From: Fictibacillus nanhaiensis
GTDB taxonomy: Bacteria; Bacillota; Bacilli; Bacillales; Fictibacillaceae
NCBI GenBank assembly: GCA_016401345.1
Contig: JAEACG010000001.1
Coordinates: forward strand, 124,001 to 188,000
Reading direction: 5' to 3'
Length of the DNA stretch: 64,000 nt
In this document: in pieces, positions 19,997-29,624 of the stretch
How the letters are laid out: every line of letters starts with the position of its first letter
How positions within the stretch are numbered: position 1 is the first letter of the stretch
The notes under the pieces: generated by a model
The model's input: the letters and a program-made list of their open reading frames with translations, nothing else
Told to the model about the DNA's origin: nothing
The model's database searches: none
Translations under genes and position numbers: made by a program

Positions 19997-21775
19997 TTAA
20001 CTGCTAAATGCTTGTGTCCCAATATCCGCTTCACGTTTAAACAACCTGCTGTATACGCCATTATCAGACTTCAACAACTCATCATGAACTCCGTCCTCGA
20101 TCATTACTCCGTTTTCTATGACAATAATTCGATTGGCAGCTAAGACGGTTGAAAGTCTATGTGAAATAATAATGAGCGTTTGTTTTGATTTTCTTTTATT
20201 GATCGCTTCGTTGACTTGTACTTCTGTGATGGGATCTAAGGCAGAGCTCGCTTCATCAAGAACTAAAATAGACGCATCTTTTACAAGAGCTCTTGCTAAT
20301 GAAAGCCTTTGCTTCTGTCCTCCTGATAATAGACTCCCTCTTTCTCCAACTAGCGTGTTGAGTCCATCCGGAAGAGTAAGTAAGAATTCACCGAGACCGC
20401 TGTCTTTTAGCGCACTTATCAATTCATCATCAGTTGCTTCAGGATTGGCGATTCGTAAGTTATCAGCTAAAGAACCATTTCGAAGCTGTACATCTTGTGA
20501 AACGATCGCAACTTGTGAGCGAAGCCACCCTGCATCAATTTTTGATACGTTTTTTCCGTCAATAAAGATGGAACCACTCTCAGGCTCATACAATCGCAAC
20601 AATAGATCTACTACAGTCGATTTACCAGATCCGCTCGGCCCTACAAGTGCTACTGCTTCTCCGGATTTTACGGAAAATGATAACCCTTTTAAAACTTTAT
20701 CGTCTTTTTCAGGATAACCGAATGCTATATCCCTAAATTCAATTTCCCCTTCAATTTGTTGTGGAATAAATCCTTTTTCTGTTTCAGCACTTGATACTTC
20801 TTGGCTGAGTAAAAGTTCAGAGCGATCTAATGCAGGACCGGTCCTTCTTACTGAAAGCCAGTTTCTTAACATTCTCTGCATCTCATTAGCAGCAATTGCC
20901 ACAAGACCTGCAGCAGTAAGCATCTGACCAGCTGTTAATTTATCGTTCCAGATTAAGTATGCGCTAAGACCATAAACGACTGCTAATGCAAGTCCATTGT
21001 AGCTTCCGATTACCACGATGGATTGCATCCTTGCTTTTAATTCATGACGAGATTCTTTTATGAATGATTTTCTAATCTCAGCAACACTTGAAACCTCACC
21101 ATCGGAAACGCCCAAAACCCGTGAAAGATGGATACCGGTTACAGACTCACGAAGTCTCTCAAGATAACGAGAAGCTTCTTTTCTGGCATTCGCCGAAGAT
21201 TGTCGTGTGCGTTGACCGACAGCGTTTGACGTTAAATAAAAGATAACACCTAACACAACACTCGTAATCATTAAATAAGGATGAATCCACAAAAGTACGA
21301 TGCTGTATAAAATAACACCTTGCACAGATGCCATAAAGGTTGATCCTTCCCAAGCCAAGAAATTATGGAGTGTATCCGGATCATCAGAAACACGAGCCAT
21401 CATCTCACCAGATTGGTTGTTTTGATAAAAGGAAAAAGGTAAGTTCTGCAGATGTTTAAACAGTCTTAACTTTTGCCAGTTCGTTACGGTCTTCGCGACC
21501 TGGTGACAAAAATACTCATCGATAACCATTAGGATTAAATCAGCAACTGCGGCAAAGATCAATAGCCACATCAATCCCCATAATAGTTGATTGGACTCAC
21601 CTGGTAGAATTTTATCCACAAGCCAACCGAGTGCAAGCGTCGGAATTAGCGCGGAAAATACTTGAGATATAGCGATAACAAACGCATCAGCAAATACCCA
21701 TTTTTTATGTGGTTTTAAAAAGGCTAGAACGCGTCTGCCATCTCGATTTTTTTGTTTCGTATTCGTTTGGCTCAT
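19997..21775 (-). CDS. ABC exporter half-transporter, second subunit
   Basis: 592 residues: a six-helix type-IV ABC membrane domain (about 20-320) fused to an ATPase (about 345-580). Walker A GPSGSGKST, signature LSGGQKQ and Walker B ILVLDEASSALD are all intact, with the catalytic glutamate present. Its start overlaps the stop of the upstream half-transporter by four bases (ATGA), so the pair surely forms a heterodimer, like Bacillus YfiB/YfiC or YheI/YheH. Such pairs export drugs, lipids or peptides, and the substrate is not predictable here. There is no adjacent regulator. Confidence 0.88.
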   Translation of the reverse strand: MSQTNTKQKNRDGRRVLAFLKPHKKWVFADAFVIAISQVFSALIPTLALGWLVDKILPGESNQLLWGLMWLLIFAAVADLILMVIDEYFCHQVAKTVTNWQKLRLFKHLQNLPFSFYQNNQSGEMMARVSDDPDTLHNFLAWEGSTFMASVQGVILYSIVLLWIHPYLMITSVVLGVIFYLTSNAVGQRTRQSSANARKEASRYLERLRESVTGIHLSRVLGVSDGEVSSVAEIRKSFIKESRHELKARMQSIVVIGSYNGLALAVVYGLSAYLIWNDKLTAGQMLTAAGLVAIAANEMQRMLRNWLSVRRTGPALDRSELLLSQEVSSAETEKGFIPQQIEGEIEFRDIAFGYPEKDDKVLKGLSFSVKSGEAVALVGPSGSGKSTVVDLLLRLYEPESGSIFIDGKNVSKIDAGWLRSQVAIVSQDVQLRNGSLADNLRIANPEATDDELISALKDSGLGEFLLTLPDGLNTLVGERGSLLSGGQKQRLSLARALVKDASILVLDEASSALDPITEVQVNEAINKRKSKQTLIIISHRLSTVLAANRIIVIENGVMIEDGVHDELLKSDNGVYSRLFKREADIGTQAFSS

Positions 21776-23511
21776 ATCGCTCTCTCCTTTTCTAATTCAC
21801 TGTATTGCGCCATATAAAGTTCGTAATATTGTCCTCGCTCTGCAAGAAGTTCATCATGAGTACCCGATTCTGCTACTACACCTTTGTCTAGGAGTACGAT
21901 TCTATCTGCATCCCTAACGGTGATCAGCCGGTGTGCAATCGTGATTGTCGTTCTGCCTGGTATGAGTTCATCAAGAGCAGACTGAACGCGTTCTTCTGTT
22001 TCCCCATCGAGTGAAGAAGTTGCTTCATCAAAGATTAATAGAGCAGGATGTCGAAGAATAGCTCTTGCAAGAGCAACGCGTTGTCTTTGTCCACCAGAAA
22101 GCTTAAGTCCACGCTCACCAACGATTGTTTCATAGCCTTCTGGTAAGGCTGCTACAAAATCTGTAAGTCCTGAAGCATCACATGCCGCATCTAAATCGGC
22201 TTGTGTTGCATCTTTTCTTCCATATAATAAGTTCATCCTCAGTGTGTTGTTAAGAAGAAACGTTTCCTGAGAGACGACTCCTACTTGCTGACGAAAAGAA
22301 TTTCTGTTGAACTCAAACAGGTTTTGTTGGTCGATTTCAATAGAACCAGCTTCGGGTTCATAAAGACCAAGCAGCAATTGAATAAGCGTTGATTTTCCAC
22401 CGCCGCTCGTACCAACGATTCCAATATGTTGCCCAGCTTTCATATTCAGTGAAACGCCTTTTAACACATATTCTTCTTTACCTGGATAACGAAACCAAAG
22501 ATTATCAACATCAATATCTCCACGAATCGGTTGCATGTTTGGTAGGTCATCTTCATGTTCTTTAGGTAAGTCAAAATATTCATAGATTCGTTGAAGAGCA
22601 GGGATAGCCTGCTGAATGATCAATGCATTCTCAGCGAGTGAACGTATGGGAAAAAACATCGTAGGAATAAACCCTAAACAAGCAACAAGTGTTCCAACCG
22701 AAATGGTATTATTCCAGACCGCCATTCCTCCAACAAGCATTACTACTCCGGGTGTAGCAATATTGAATAGATTACCAAGACGCCAGTTTACTTTTCCGAT
22801 CAAAGCAGCACGTATGGAATAACCCTTCCAATCTGTTAGCTTTTTATCTTGTGTATGTATTTCTCTTTCTTGTGTTTGAAAAGTACGAACTAATCTTGTT
22901 GATTCGATGCTTTCTTGAAGGTGGTGATAAATATCTGCACGCATATCCCTCTGAACAGCACTCATTTTTCTCATAGTCGTTCCGAGTTTAAATGATGGGT
23001 ACAGATAGATAGCGAATACACAGAACATAACGATAGCTACTGGCCAGTATAGAGCAAACACTGCAATAAAGGCCGCGACCGCACTCACTACTTGTTGTAC
23101 GAATCGAGGTACGACCGTATTATTTAAGTTCTGTACAGCTTCTACGTCGTGAGTGAGACGATATAGCATATCTCCACGAGGTGTAGTCGTGAAGAATGAC
23201 ATCGGTGTTTTATGCAATCGTCCAAATGCACGCATCTGCATATCTGTGATAACATCTAAACCGATCTGAATTTGAATAAATTCTTGTAAGGATTCAAATA
23301 TCACCTTAAATAAAAACGAGAAAAGAACCCCTGCGACTAACCAACCGATCATATCCGTCATCTCATTCGGCAGAATTTCATCAACAAGCTTTCCTGCTAG
23401 TATGGGTGGGATTACCGTAAATGCGCCACCGATCAACGAACAGATCAAAGCAAGAAGAAGTCCCCTCCAATAAGGCTTAAAGTGCTTTAATGTTTCTCTT
23501 AAAAGCTTCAT
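21772..23511 (-). CDS. ABC exporter half-transporter, first subunit
   Basis: 579 residues: membrane domain with six helices (about 15-310) and an ATPase domain from about 335. Walker A GTSGGGKST is at 367-375, the signature LSGGQ at 471-475, and Walker B ends in Asp495-Glu496. Both ATPase sites of the heterodimer therefore appear canonical, unlike many heterodimeric exporters in which one site is degenerate. First gene of the two-gene operon, separated from yhfW by an AT-rich 221-bp gap containing yhfW's terminator. No further promoter element could be assigned with confidence. Confidence 0.88.
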   Translation of the reverse strand: MKLLRETLKHFKPYWRGLLLALICSLIGGAFTVIPPILAGKLVDEILPNEMTDMIGWLVAGVLFSFLFKVIFESLQEFIQIQIGLDVITDMQMRAFGRLHKTPMSFFTTTPRGDMLYRLTHDVEAVQNLNNTVVPRFVQQVVSAVAAFIAVFALYWPVAIVMFCVFAIYLYPSFKLGTTMRKMSAVQRDMRADIYHHLQESIESTRLVRTFQTQEREIHTQDKKLTDWKGYSIRAALIGKVNWRLGNLFNIATPGVVMLVGGMAVWNNTISVGTLVACLGFIPTMFFPIRSLAENALIIQQAIPALQRIYEYFDLPKEHEDDLPNMQPIRGDIDVDNLWFRYPGKEEYVLKGVSLNMKAGQHIGIVGTSGGGKSTLIQLLLGLYEPEAGSIEIDQQNLFEFNRNSFRQQVGVVSQETFLLNNTLRMNLLYGRKDATQADLDAACDASGLTDFVAALPEGYETIVGERGLKLSGGQRQRVALARAILRHPALLIFDEATSSLDGETEERVQSALDELIPGRTTITIAHRLITVRDADRIVLLDKGVVAESGTHDELLAERGQYYELYMAQYSELEKERAI

Positions 23512-23678
23512 ATTTCATTTCCCCCTCTCGCTTTCAAGCACTTTATTTTATACTAAATTCATAAAATTTTCATTATTTTTACTTGTTATTTTTTTGAAAA
23601 TATAAGAATAAATTCATTGATATTTAGTTAGCACTATATTAAACATGAAAGATTTTTATTCAAATTTAATGTTTAACC

Positions 23679-23719
23679 AAAAAAACAACTTATTAAAGCA
23701 AATAAGCACTTTAATAAGT
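23679..23719 (-). terminator. Terminator after yhfW-like gene
   Basis: On the minus strand ACTTATTAAAG / CTTTAATAAGT with a 10-base loop is followed by a T-run. Confidence 0.85.
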
Positions 23720-23732
23720 CATTCTTGTTCGT

Positions 23733-25274
23733 TTATTGTAGTTCTACACGTTTGAGAGGCTTTTTCGCTGGCCCTTCAACGACTGAACCATCGTATGAAA
23801 AACGCGAACCATGACAAGGACAATCCCATGTTCGATCACCGCTGTTCCACTCTGTCTCACAACCAAGATGTGTACAAGTCGTATCTACGATATGAAGTTC
23901 TCCGTTTTGATCTCGATAAGCCCCACATCTCTCTCCGTCAACCGTTACGGCACAACCCTCATCTTTATTTAAACTTCTTGGATGTTTTGACGGTTTGTCT
24001 AGCTTCCCAGAAACAAAATGCTTAGCAACATCTGCGTTTTCCTTGATAAACTGTTTAATATCAGAGGGATCAGCTTGAAATCTTTGGGGCTTGTAGAGTT
24101 CAGCAAATGCATTCTTCCTACCCAAGATATGATCTCTAATGATTAAAGCAGCAAGTGTGCCTGTCGTCATTCCCCACTTTTTGTAACCTGTAGCCACAAG
24201 AATGTGATCATGCTTATGCGTAAGCTTTCCGATGAACGGAATTTTATCTAGTGTGATTAAATCCTGAGCAGACCAGCGATAAAGTACCCTATCTAAGTTT
24301 AACGATTTTTTTGCTTCCTTTAATAAAGCCTCATAGTGCTGATGAGTCGGGATTCCTTGTCCAGTCTGATGACTTTCTCCACTAAGCAGTACGATCTTTT
24401 CTCCATCTTGTAAGATAGACCGATAGGAAAATGAGGTTTGATCTACTCCCATATACATCCCATTTGGAAATGTATCTTGTGTTTTTACAGCCAATACATA
24501 TGAACGCTCTGACATCATTCTTGTAAAATAAAAACCCAATCCATCAAAAAACGGAAAATGTGTGCAACAAGCTACAAAGTCGGCAGTAATTTTGTGTCCG
24601 TTACTTGTTTGCACAACAGCTTTTTTGTGTTTCTCTTCTATAATATCTGTTGCTGTCGTGTTTTCGTAGACCTCAACACCTAGCGACTCCATTTCTTGTA
24701 ATAACGCTGCTAAATATTTTACAGGGTGAAAATGCGCTTGATTTCTCATAACAAGTGCTTTTTTATGCGGTATGTTAAATGGAATTTGTTCGACCAACTC
24801 ACCATCGATCTCTAACTGTTGATAAGCATCAGCTTCTTTGTTAAGCTTTTTGATTCCTTCCTCAGTGTTAGCATATAGAAATGCATCGTGTTTCTCAAAG
24901 TTACAATGAATATTGTTTTGTTTAACAAGATTCTCAATAAACTGTTTAGCTTGTTCATTTGATTCATAATACTGACGTGCTCTTTCTAACCCTATATGTG
25001 AAATAAGGTGATCATAGATAACATCATGTTGAGAAGTGATCTTTGCTGTCGTATGACCAGTTGTTCCATTAATCACTTTACCTGCCTCAATCAGTGTAAC
25101 CTTTTTGCCTTCTTTCGCTAGAAGATAAGCTGTAGTAATACCGCTTATCCCCGCTCCTACAACAACTACTTCCGTTTGATTATCTTCATTCAATACAGAG
25201 TATGTAGGTAGATTTAATTGCTGCCTCCAAATCGGTTCTGGAAACTGCGGCATGTTATTTTCATAGTTACTCAT
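23733..25274 (-). CDS. yhfW: FAD-dependent oxidoreductase with C-terminal Rieske domain (YhfW-like)
   Basis: 513 residues from the ATG at 25274 (AGGAGGG site); eight further codons upstream are open but not needed. The N-terminal DAO-fold FAD domain has the dinucleotide motif VVVGAGISGITTAYLL at about residue 36. The C-terminal ~90 residues form a Rieske 2Fe-2S domain with CTHLGC and CPCHGS ligand pairs. This domain order is that of Bacillus YhfW. Such enzymes oxidise an amine or amino-acid-like substrate and pass electrons through the Rieske centre, but the substrate is unknown. Monocistronic, with its own terminator. Confidence 0.88.
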   Translation of the reverse strand: MSNYENNMPQFPEPIWRQQLNLPTYSVLNEDNQTEVVVVGAGISGITTAYLLAKEGKKVTLIEAGKVINGTTGHTTAKITSQHDVIYDHLISHIGLERARQYYESNEQAKQFIENLVKQNNIHCNFEKHDAFLYANTEEGIKKLNKEADAYQQLEIDGELVEQIPFNIPHKKALVMRNQAHFHPVKYLAALLQEMESLGVEVYENTTATDIIEEKHKKAVVQTSNGHKITADFVACCTHFPFFDGLGFYFTRMMSERSYVLAVKTQDTFPNGMYMGVDQTSFSYRSILQDGEKIVLLSGESHQTGQGIPTHQHYEALLKEAKKSLNLDRVLYRWSAQDLITLDKIPFIGKLTHKHDHILVATGYKKWGMTTGTLAALIIRDHILGRKNAFAELYKPQRFQADPSDIKQFIKENADVAKHFVSGKLDKPSKHPRSLNKDEGCAVTVDGERCGAYRDQNGELHIVDTTCTHLGCETEWNSGDRTWDCPCHGSRFSYDGSVVEGPAKKPLKRVELQ

Positions 25275-25401
25275 AAGATATCCCTCCTGTTTAGACACGT
25301 TTTCTCACCATTATTCCCCATACATTGAAAGAACAATCAGTAGAAAATGAATAAAAGAAGGCTCTTTTCTAAAGGAATGTTTTTCGAATATTTTGGAAGT
25401 A

Positions 25402-25539
25402 GTTGATTTCCGTTCCAGGTTGTTCGCTTTCCACGGGGCAGGCGGTGAGCCACATTCGTACGTTTCACGTATAAGTGTCTCACCTGTCTAGTTGCAGTGG
25501 CTAGCCCCTCGAGTTCACGCCCCTTGAACGAAAACCAAC
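25402..25539. repeat. Dispersed Bacillus-type intergenic repeat, near full length, copy A
   Basis: This 138-bp block in a 342-bp gene-free gap is far more GC-rich than its surroundings. It matches, in degenerate form, a repeat I know to be dispersed in Bacillaceae genomes, starting GTTGATTTCC, with an internal CTTTCCACGGGGCAGGCGG and GGTGAGCC / GTCTCACC arms, and ending near CCAAC. Shorter relatives occur at 55220 and 61891. There is no ORF. The rest of this gap holds only the ABC-F terminator. Confidence 0.7.
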
Positions 25540-25564
25540 ACTATAAAAACAACAAAATATAACC

Positions 25565-25598
25565 AAAAAGAAACAGGCTATTTAAAATAACCTGTTTA
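25565..25598 (-). terminator. Terminator after ABC-F gene
   Basis: On the minus strand AAACAGG-TTA / TAG-CCTGTTT is followed by CTTTTT, 20 bp past the stop. Confidence 0.85.
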
Positions 25599-25616
25599 TC
25601 AGTAGAAAAGTTGAAA

Positions 25617-27236
25617 TTAAATACTTAACCGCTTTTCAAGTGCATAATCAAAATTTCCACTATAACTCTCTAGGGTTCCCTCTTCTAACCAAATGGTACG
25701 TTCAAAGAGTTTGTTCATAAAGTATCGATCGTGTGAGACTGATAGAATCGTTCCATTAAACTCTTCTAGTGCTAGTTCTAAGGCTTCACGTGAATCAATA
25801 TCTAAATGGTTTGTCGGTTCATCGAGTATTAAGAAATTAAATCCTTCATAAACAAGCTGTGCAAGTCTGAGTCGTGTTCGTTCTCCACCGCTAAGTTCAT
25901 TTCCTTTTTTATAAACGGATGCGCCGTAAAACAAAAACTTTGCTAAGTGATGCCGAGCTTCTCCTTCTTCCATCGGTACTTTTTCTCTGAAGATATCCAG
26001 TACGGATTGAGTTGATTCAGCAATAAGGCCTTTTTGAGAAAGGTAACCGATTGAAACGGACGGTCCAAGCTTTATCGTGCCGCTGCAGTTTTCAAGAGTT
26101 TGCAAGGTCTCTAGCAGTGTTGTTTTTCCAGAACCGTTTTTACCAACGAGGGCTACTTTCTCACCATATCGTATCTGCAATTCGAGATTACATAATATGG
26201 AGCGACCTTCGATTTCTTTACTAAGCCCTTTTATTACCGCTACATCTTGGCCACTTCTTTTGTTTACTGAAAATTCGAAAGCTGCTTTTTTACGTTCCAG
26301 TTTAGGGCGTTTCATACTCTGTATTCGATGAAGGGCTTTCTCCATGTTCCTCGCTCTTTTGAAGAATTTTTCATTTCCTGAACGTGCTCCCCAATCTCTT
26401 AGTTGTTTGATCGACTCTTTAATCTTTTTAACTTTCTTTTGCTGTTCTTCATATTTCTCAAATTCTAGAAGAAGGTTATTCTCTTTTTCTTTGAGAAAAC
26501 CTGAGTAACTTTGATGATATAAGGTACATTCACCATCTTCTATATCAATCGTCTTTGATGTAACTCTATCTAAAAAGTAGCGATCATGACTGATAATAAT
26601 AACGGAACCCTTATATTTTTGAAGATAATTTTCTAACCAATTCATTGTTTCGATGTCAAGATGATTGGTAGGTTCGTCTAAGAGTAAAAGCTCAGGCTCT
26701 TTTAATAACAAACATGCTAGACCGACCTTCGTTTGTTCTCCTCCACTAAGTTGCTTAAAAAGGTGTTGAGAGAGTTGAGTTAGACCTAAACCAGCCAGAA
26801 CGCCATTTATCTTCGACTCAATCGCATAACCACCAAGCTCTTCAAATTCTTCTTGCAGTCTGTAGAGCTTATTCAAATTTTTGTTTAATCGGTGTGTTTG
26901 ATCTGGATCACTTAACAATGCATTAACATGTTGAATTTTAAGTTCGATTTCATTGATTTCTTGAAAGGCTGTAGAAACCACATCATATACCCTCATATTC
27001 TCCGTATGCTCAGGAAGTTGTTCCAAATATCCGATTTGCGCATCCTTCCTGATGGCTATAGAACCTGAGTCCGGATGGTCAATTCCGCTTAGCAGCTTAA
27101 ACAGAGTCGTTTTTCCTGAACCATTTTGTCCGACTATACCTACTCGGTCTTGTTCGTGAATTTCAAAAGATATGTTTTTTAGTATCTCATTTCCGCCATA
27201 CATTTTCTTAACTTTATGAACAGTGCATATTATCAT
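25617..27236 (-). CDS. ABC-F family ATPase, candidate ribosome-protection (antibiotic resistance) protein
   Basis: 539 residues, two ABC ATPase domains and no membrane segments. Domain 1 has Walker A GQNGSGKTT at 36-44 and LSGGEQTKVGLA. The linker (about 240-320) is highly charged and includes KQLRDWGARSGNEKFFKRAR. Domain 2 has GKNGSGKTT, LSGGERTRLRLAQ and LILDEPTNHLD. ABC-F proteins bind the ribosomal E site, and the ARE subgroup displaces peptidyl-transferase antibiotics. Start is the ATG at 27236 after AAGGAG; 22 more upstream codons are open but overlap the attenuator. A leader ORF plus terminator upstream supports drug-inducible control. It could instead be a housekeeping translation factor. 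Confidence 0.85.
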   Translation of the reverse strand: MIICTVHKVKKMYGGNEILKNISFEIHEQDRVGIVGQNGSGKTTLFKLLSGIDHPDSGSIAIRKDAQIGYLEQLPEHTENMRVYDVVSTAFQEINEIELKIQHVNALLSDPDQTHRLNKNLNKLYRLQEEFEELGGYAIESKINGVLAGLGLTQLSQHLFKQLSGGEQTKVGLACLLLKEPELLLLDEPTNHLDIETMNWLENYLQKYKGSVIIISHDRYFLDRVTSKTIDIEDGECTLYHQSYSGFLKEKENNLLLEFEKYEEQQKKVKKIKESIKQLRDWGARSGNEKFFKRARNMEKALHRIQSMKRPKLERKKAAFEFSVNKRSGQDVAVIKGLSKEIEGRSILCNLELQIRYGEKVALVGKNGSGKTTLLETLQTLENCSGTIKLGPSVSIGYLSQKGLIAESTQSVLDIFREKVPMEEGEARHHLAKFLFYGASVYKKGNELSGGERTRLRLAQLVYEGFNFLILDEPTNHLDIDSREALELALEEFNGTILSVSHDRYFMNKLFERTIWLEEGTLESYSGNFDYALEKRLSI

Positions 27237-27282
27237 TTCATTTTCTCCTTTTAATCCAATGCCACTGCCCTTTTTTGTATAC

Positions 27283-27316
27283 AAAAAAACCATGAGCAAC
27301 ATACCTGCCCATGGTT
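27283..27316 (-). terminator. Candidate attenuator terminator in the ABC-F leader
   Basis: On the minus strand ACCATGGGCA-GGTATGT-TGCTCATGGT is followed by seven Ts. It stands between the leader ORF and the ABC-F start, so read-through would be required to express the ATPase. Confidence 0.85.
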
Positions 27317-27344
27317 ACTAACAATAAAAAAGGATAGGGTAAGG

Positions 27345-27467
27345 TTACTTTGTGATGTACTTTAATGTTTTAACTGAAAATGGACAGACTCCGCCAATTT
27401 TAGAAAATACATAAGTAATTGCACGGAAAACAACCAACCAGTTAAACATTTGTACACCTTTAAGCAT
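27345..27467 (-). CDS. Leader ORF, 40 residues, upstream of ABC-F
   Basis: ATG at 27467, seven bases after AAAGGAGGTG, one of the strongest ribosome sites in the window. It encodes 40 residues (starting MLKGVQMFNWLVVFRAITYV) and stops at TAA 29 bases before the attenuator stem. The peptide is hydrophobic in the middle and basic at the end, with no known motif. Position and strength suggest a regulatory leader whose translation state, for example drug-stalled ribosomes, controls the terminator. Alternatively it is a genuine small membrane-associated protein. Confidence 0.7.
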   Translation of the reverse strand: MLKGVQMFNWLVVFRAITYVFSKIGGVCPFSVKTLKYITK

Positions 27468-27631
27468 GCCTTACACCTCCTTTTAAAAATTTATTAAATA
27501 TTCTAGTAATAGTATATGGTATTATTGCTTAATATGCAATTAGTAATAAAGTTGAGTAAAAAGAAAGGTTATTTGCTTTTTTTGTCGAAATAGTTTTAAA
27601 TATTTATATTATTCTGAAAAGGGTGTGTCTT

Positions 27632-28282
27632 ATGAAAGTAAAATCCAACTATCTAACTAAATCTAAAGTAACGTATGTAACAGAGAACATGTCAATCAGC
27701 GAAGCTCGATATACTATTATCCAATCAGGGTATCGCTGCATACCCGTTTTGGATGAATCAGAACAAAAATTTGTAGGTCTTCTTTTTAAAGAGACTACAT
27801 CTGATTATATTATTGATAATGTTGGATCAGTGAAAGACCATGTTAGTAGAATTGTAGAGGAGAAAGATGCTTTTATTCATGAGAATACAGCTTATTTCAA
27901 AGTGCTCTTCACGATTAGACGCTTACCTTTTATGGCTGTGGTCGATGATGATCATAACTTCTTAGGAATCATTACTCACTCAAAAGTAATGGATATACTA
28001 GAAGATTCTTATGGCATTAAGAAAGGTGGTTATTCTTTAACGGTTTCAACCACAGAAGGAAAAGGTTCGTTAAGAAAGCTATTTACAGCTATTCATGAAG
28101 AATACAATATTGAAGGTGTTTTCACCCAAGACGCGGGTAAGCAATTTCTTCGCAGAGTTGTTATCACTTTCAATGAAAGTGTATCGCGTGAAGAGATCGA
28201 TGAACTTGTTCACCGAGTAGAAGCGAATGGATTCAAGGTGGCAGACATTGAAGATCTAAGAACATTTTCAAGTGTTCAATAA
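27632..28282 (+). CDS. CBS-pair protein with C-terminal ACT-like domain (CbpA-type, possible c-di-AMP binder)
   Basis: 216 residues from the ATG at 27632 (AAAAGGGTG site). Two CBS motifs occupy residues about 5-130: SISEARYTIIQSGYRCIPVLDE and LFTIRRLPFMAVVDDDHNFLGIITHSKVMDIL. They are followed by an ACT-like segment (about 135-216) with regularly alternating strands. This architecture matches CbpA-type c-di-AMP-binding proteins of Listeria and Bacillus. Ligand binding is inference. Monocistronic: it ends at a strong terminator and diverges from the ABC-F leader. Confidence 0.78.
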   Translation: MKVKSNYLTKSKVTYVTENMSISEARYTIIQSGYRCIPVLDESEQKFVGLLFKETTSDYIIDNVGSVKDHVSRIVEEKDAFIHENTAYFKVLFTIRRLPFMAVVDDDHNFLGIITHSKVMDILEDSYGIKKGGYSLTVSTTEGKGSLRKLFTAIHEEYNIEGVFTQDAGKQFLRRVVITFNESVSREEIDELVHRVEANGFKVADIEDLRTFSSVQ

Positions 28283-28285
28283 TAT

Positions 28286-28324
28286 AAAAAAACGTTCCCT
28301 TTTCATGACTGGGAACGTTTTTTT
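28286..28324. terminator. Bidirectional terminator between CBS gene and aroA
   Basis: AAAAAAACGTTCCC / GGGAACGTTTTTTT with an 11-base loop separates two convergent genes. It also ends the aroC-aroB-tyrA-aroA transcript. Confidence 0.92.
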
Positions 28325-28326
28325 CT

Positions 28327-29610
28327 TTACTTTGTAAGATCATTCAGTTGTTCAAAGAATGAAGGATACGAAACAGCTATTGCTTCACTGTTTGCAAGTG
28401 TTGTTTCACCTTCTGCGATACAAGCGGCCACACTTAACATCATTCCGATTCTGTGATCACCGTAGCTTTGTACAGATGCTCCATGTAATGAAGACTTACC
28501 GTGGATGATCATACCGTCTTCTGTTGCTTCAATATCTGCACCCATTTTCTTAAGCTCGTTCACTACGGTCTCAATTCGATCTGTTTCTTTCACTCGAAGT
28601 TCATGTGCATCTTTTATAATCGTCGTTCCTTCCGCTTGTGTTGCGGCTAGAGCTATGATTGGAATTTCATCGATCAGTCGAGGAATAAGATCGCCTTCAA
28701 TAATCGTTCCTTTTAAGGCAGAGCTTTTGATGACTAAATCTCCAAAAGGTTCTGAAGCTTCATCATTTTTATTTTGGTAGGCTATATCTGCCCCCATATT
28801 TTTCAGCACATCTAATATTCCAGTACGAGTTGGGTTTAACCCTACTTTTTTTAGTGTAATCTCACTGTTTGGAACGACCGCACCTGCCACTAAAAAGAAG
28901 GCGGCTGAAGAAATATCACCTGGTACTTCAATATGAGTTCCTTTTAACTTCTGGCCACCTGCGACCGAAACAGATAGTTCATCCGTTTCGACTTCTACTC
29001 CAAACGCTTTTAGCATGCGTTCTGTATGGTCTCTCGATTTGAAGGGTTCTTTTACAGAAGTGGTTCCTTCTCCATCTAATCCTGCTAGAATAATAGCCGA
29101 TTTTACTTGAGCACTAGCGATTGGAGAGGTGTAATGTATACCTCTTGTTTCGCCACCTTTAATGTGAAGTGGAACCTTGTTTCCTAAATCATTCCCATCA
29201 ATCGTAGCTCCCATTTCTTTTAAAGGCTTGGTAACACGATTCATTGGTCTTTTTGCGATCGAATCATCACCTGTTAAGATCGATTCAAAAGGTGTGTTTG
29301 CAAGAATGCCTAGCATCAGCCTAATCGTAGTACCCGAATTCCCTACGTACAAATCTTCTGAAGGTGGTGTTAATCCAGTAAGTCCTTTTCCTTCTACTGT
29401 TACTTTTTCACCTTCTTGTAGAATTGAAACGCCGAGTTTCTTGAAACAAGAAATAGTACTTAAGCAGTCTTCACCTGTTAAAAAACCATCAATTGTCGTC
29501 CGACCCTCTGCAATGGACCCAAACATGACTGCTCGATGTGAAATAGATTTGTCTCCAGGCACTTTAATAGATCCCTTTAGTCGTTGAATGGGTTGCAATT
29601 GTTTTGTCAT
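28327..29610 (-). CDS. aroA: 3-phosphoshikimate 1-carboxyvinyltransferase (EPSP synthase)
   Basis: 427 residues; joins shikimate-3-phosphate and phosphoenolpyruvate (named aroE in Bacillus subtilis). The substrate lysine is in [10 protein letters not shown] (about residues 18-27). [13 protein letters not shown] and LRVKETDR are the other active-site loops. GDKS, RDHTE, SAQVK and NPTR together are the sequence marks of class II EPSP synthases, the group that is intrinsically less sensitive to glyphosate. Last gene of the Tyr-T-box operon, 14 bp after tyrA, with AAGGAGG before the ATG. Confidence 0.96.
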   Translation of the reverse strand: MTKQLQPIQRLKGSIKVPGDKSISHRAVMFGSIAEGRTTIDGFLTGEDCLSTISCFKKLGVSILQEGEKVTVEGKGLTGLTPPSEDLYVGNSGTTIRLMLGILANTPFESILTGDDSIAKRPMNRVTKPLKEMGATIDGNDLGNKVPLHIKGGETRGIHYTSPIASAQVKSAIILAGLDGEGTTSVKEPFKSRDHTERMLKAFGVEVETDELSVSVAGGQKLKGTHIEVPGDISSAAFFLVAGAVVPNSEITLKKVGLNPTRTGILDVLKNMGADIAYQNKNDEASEPFGDLVIKSSALKGTIIEGDLIPRLIDEIPIIALAATQAEGTTIIKDAHELRVKETDRIETVVNELKKMGADIEATEDGMIIHGKSSLHGASVQSYGDHRIGMMLSVAACIAEGETTLANSEAIAVSYPSFFEQLNDLTK

Positions 29611-29624
29611 AGAATAGTGCCTCC

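Noticed and set aside
19997-23511. One degenerate ATPase site in the ABC exporter pair
   Set aside because: Both subunits have complete Walker A, signature and Walker B motifs with the catalytic glutamate.
27237-27302. A longer ABC-F protein starting at 27302
   Set aside because: The extra 22 codons begin inside the attenuator hairpin and lack a good ribosome site, whereas the ATG at 27236 has AAGGAG at the usual distance and a family-like first strand.
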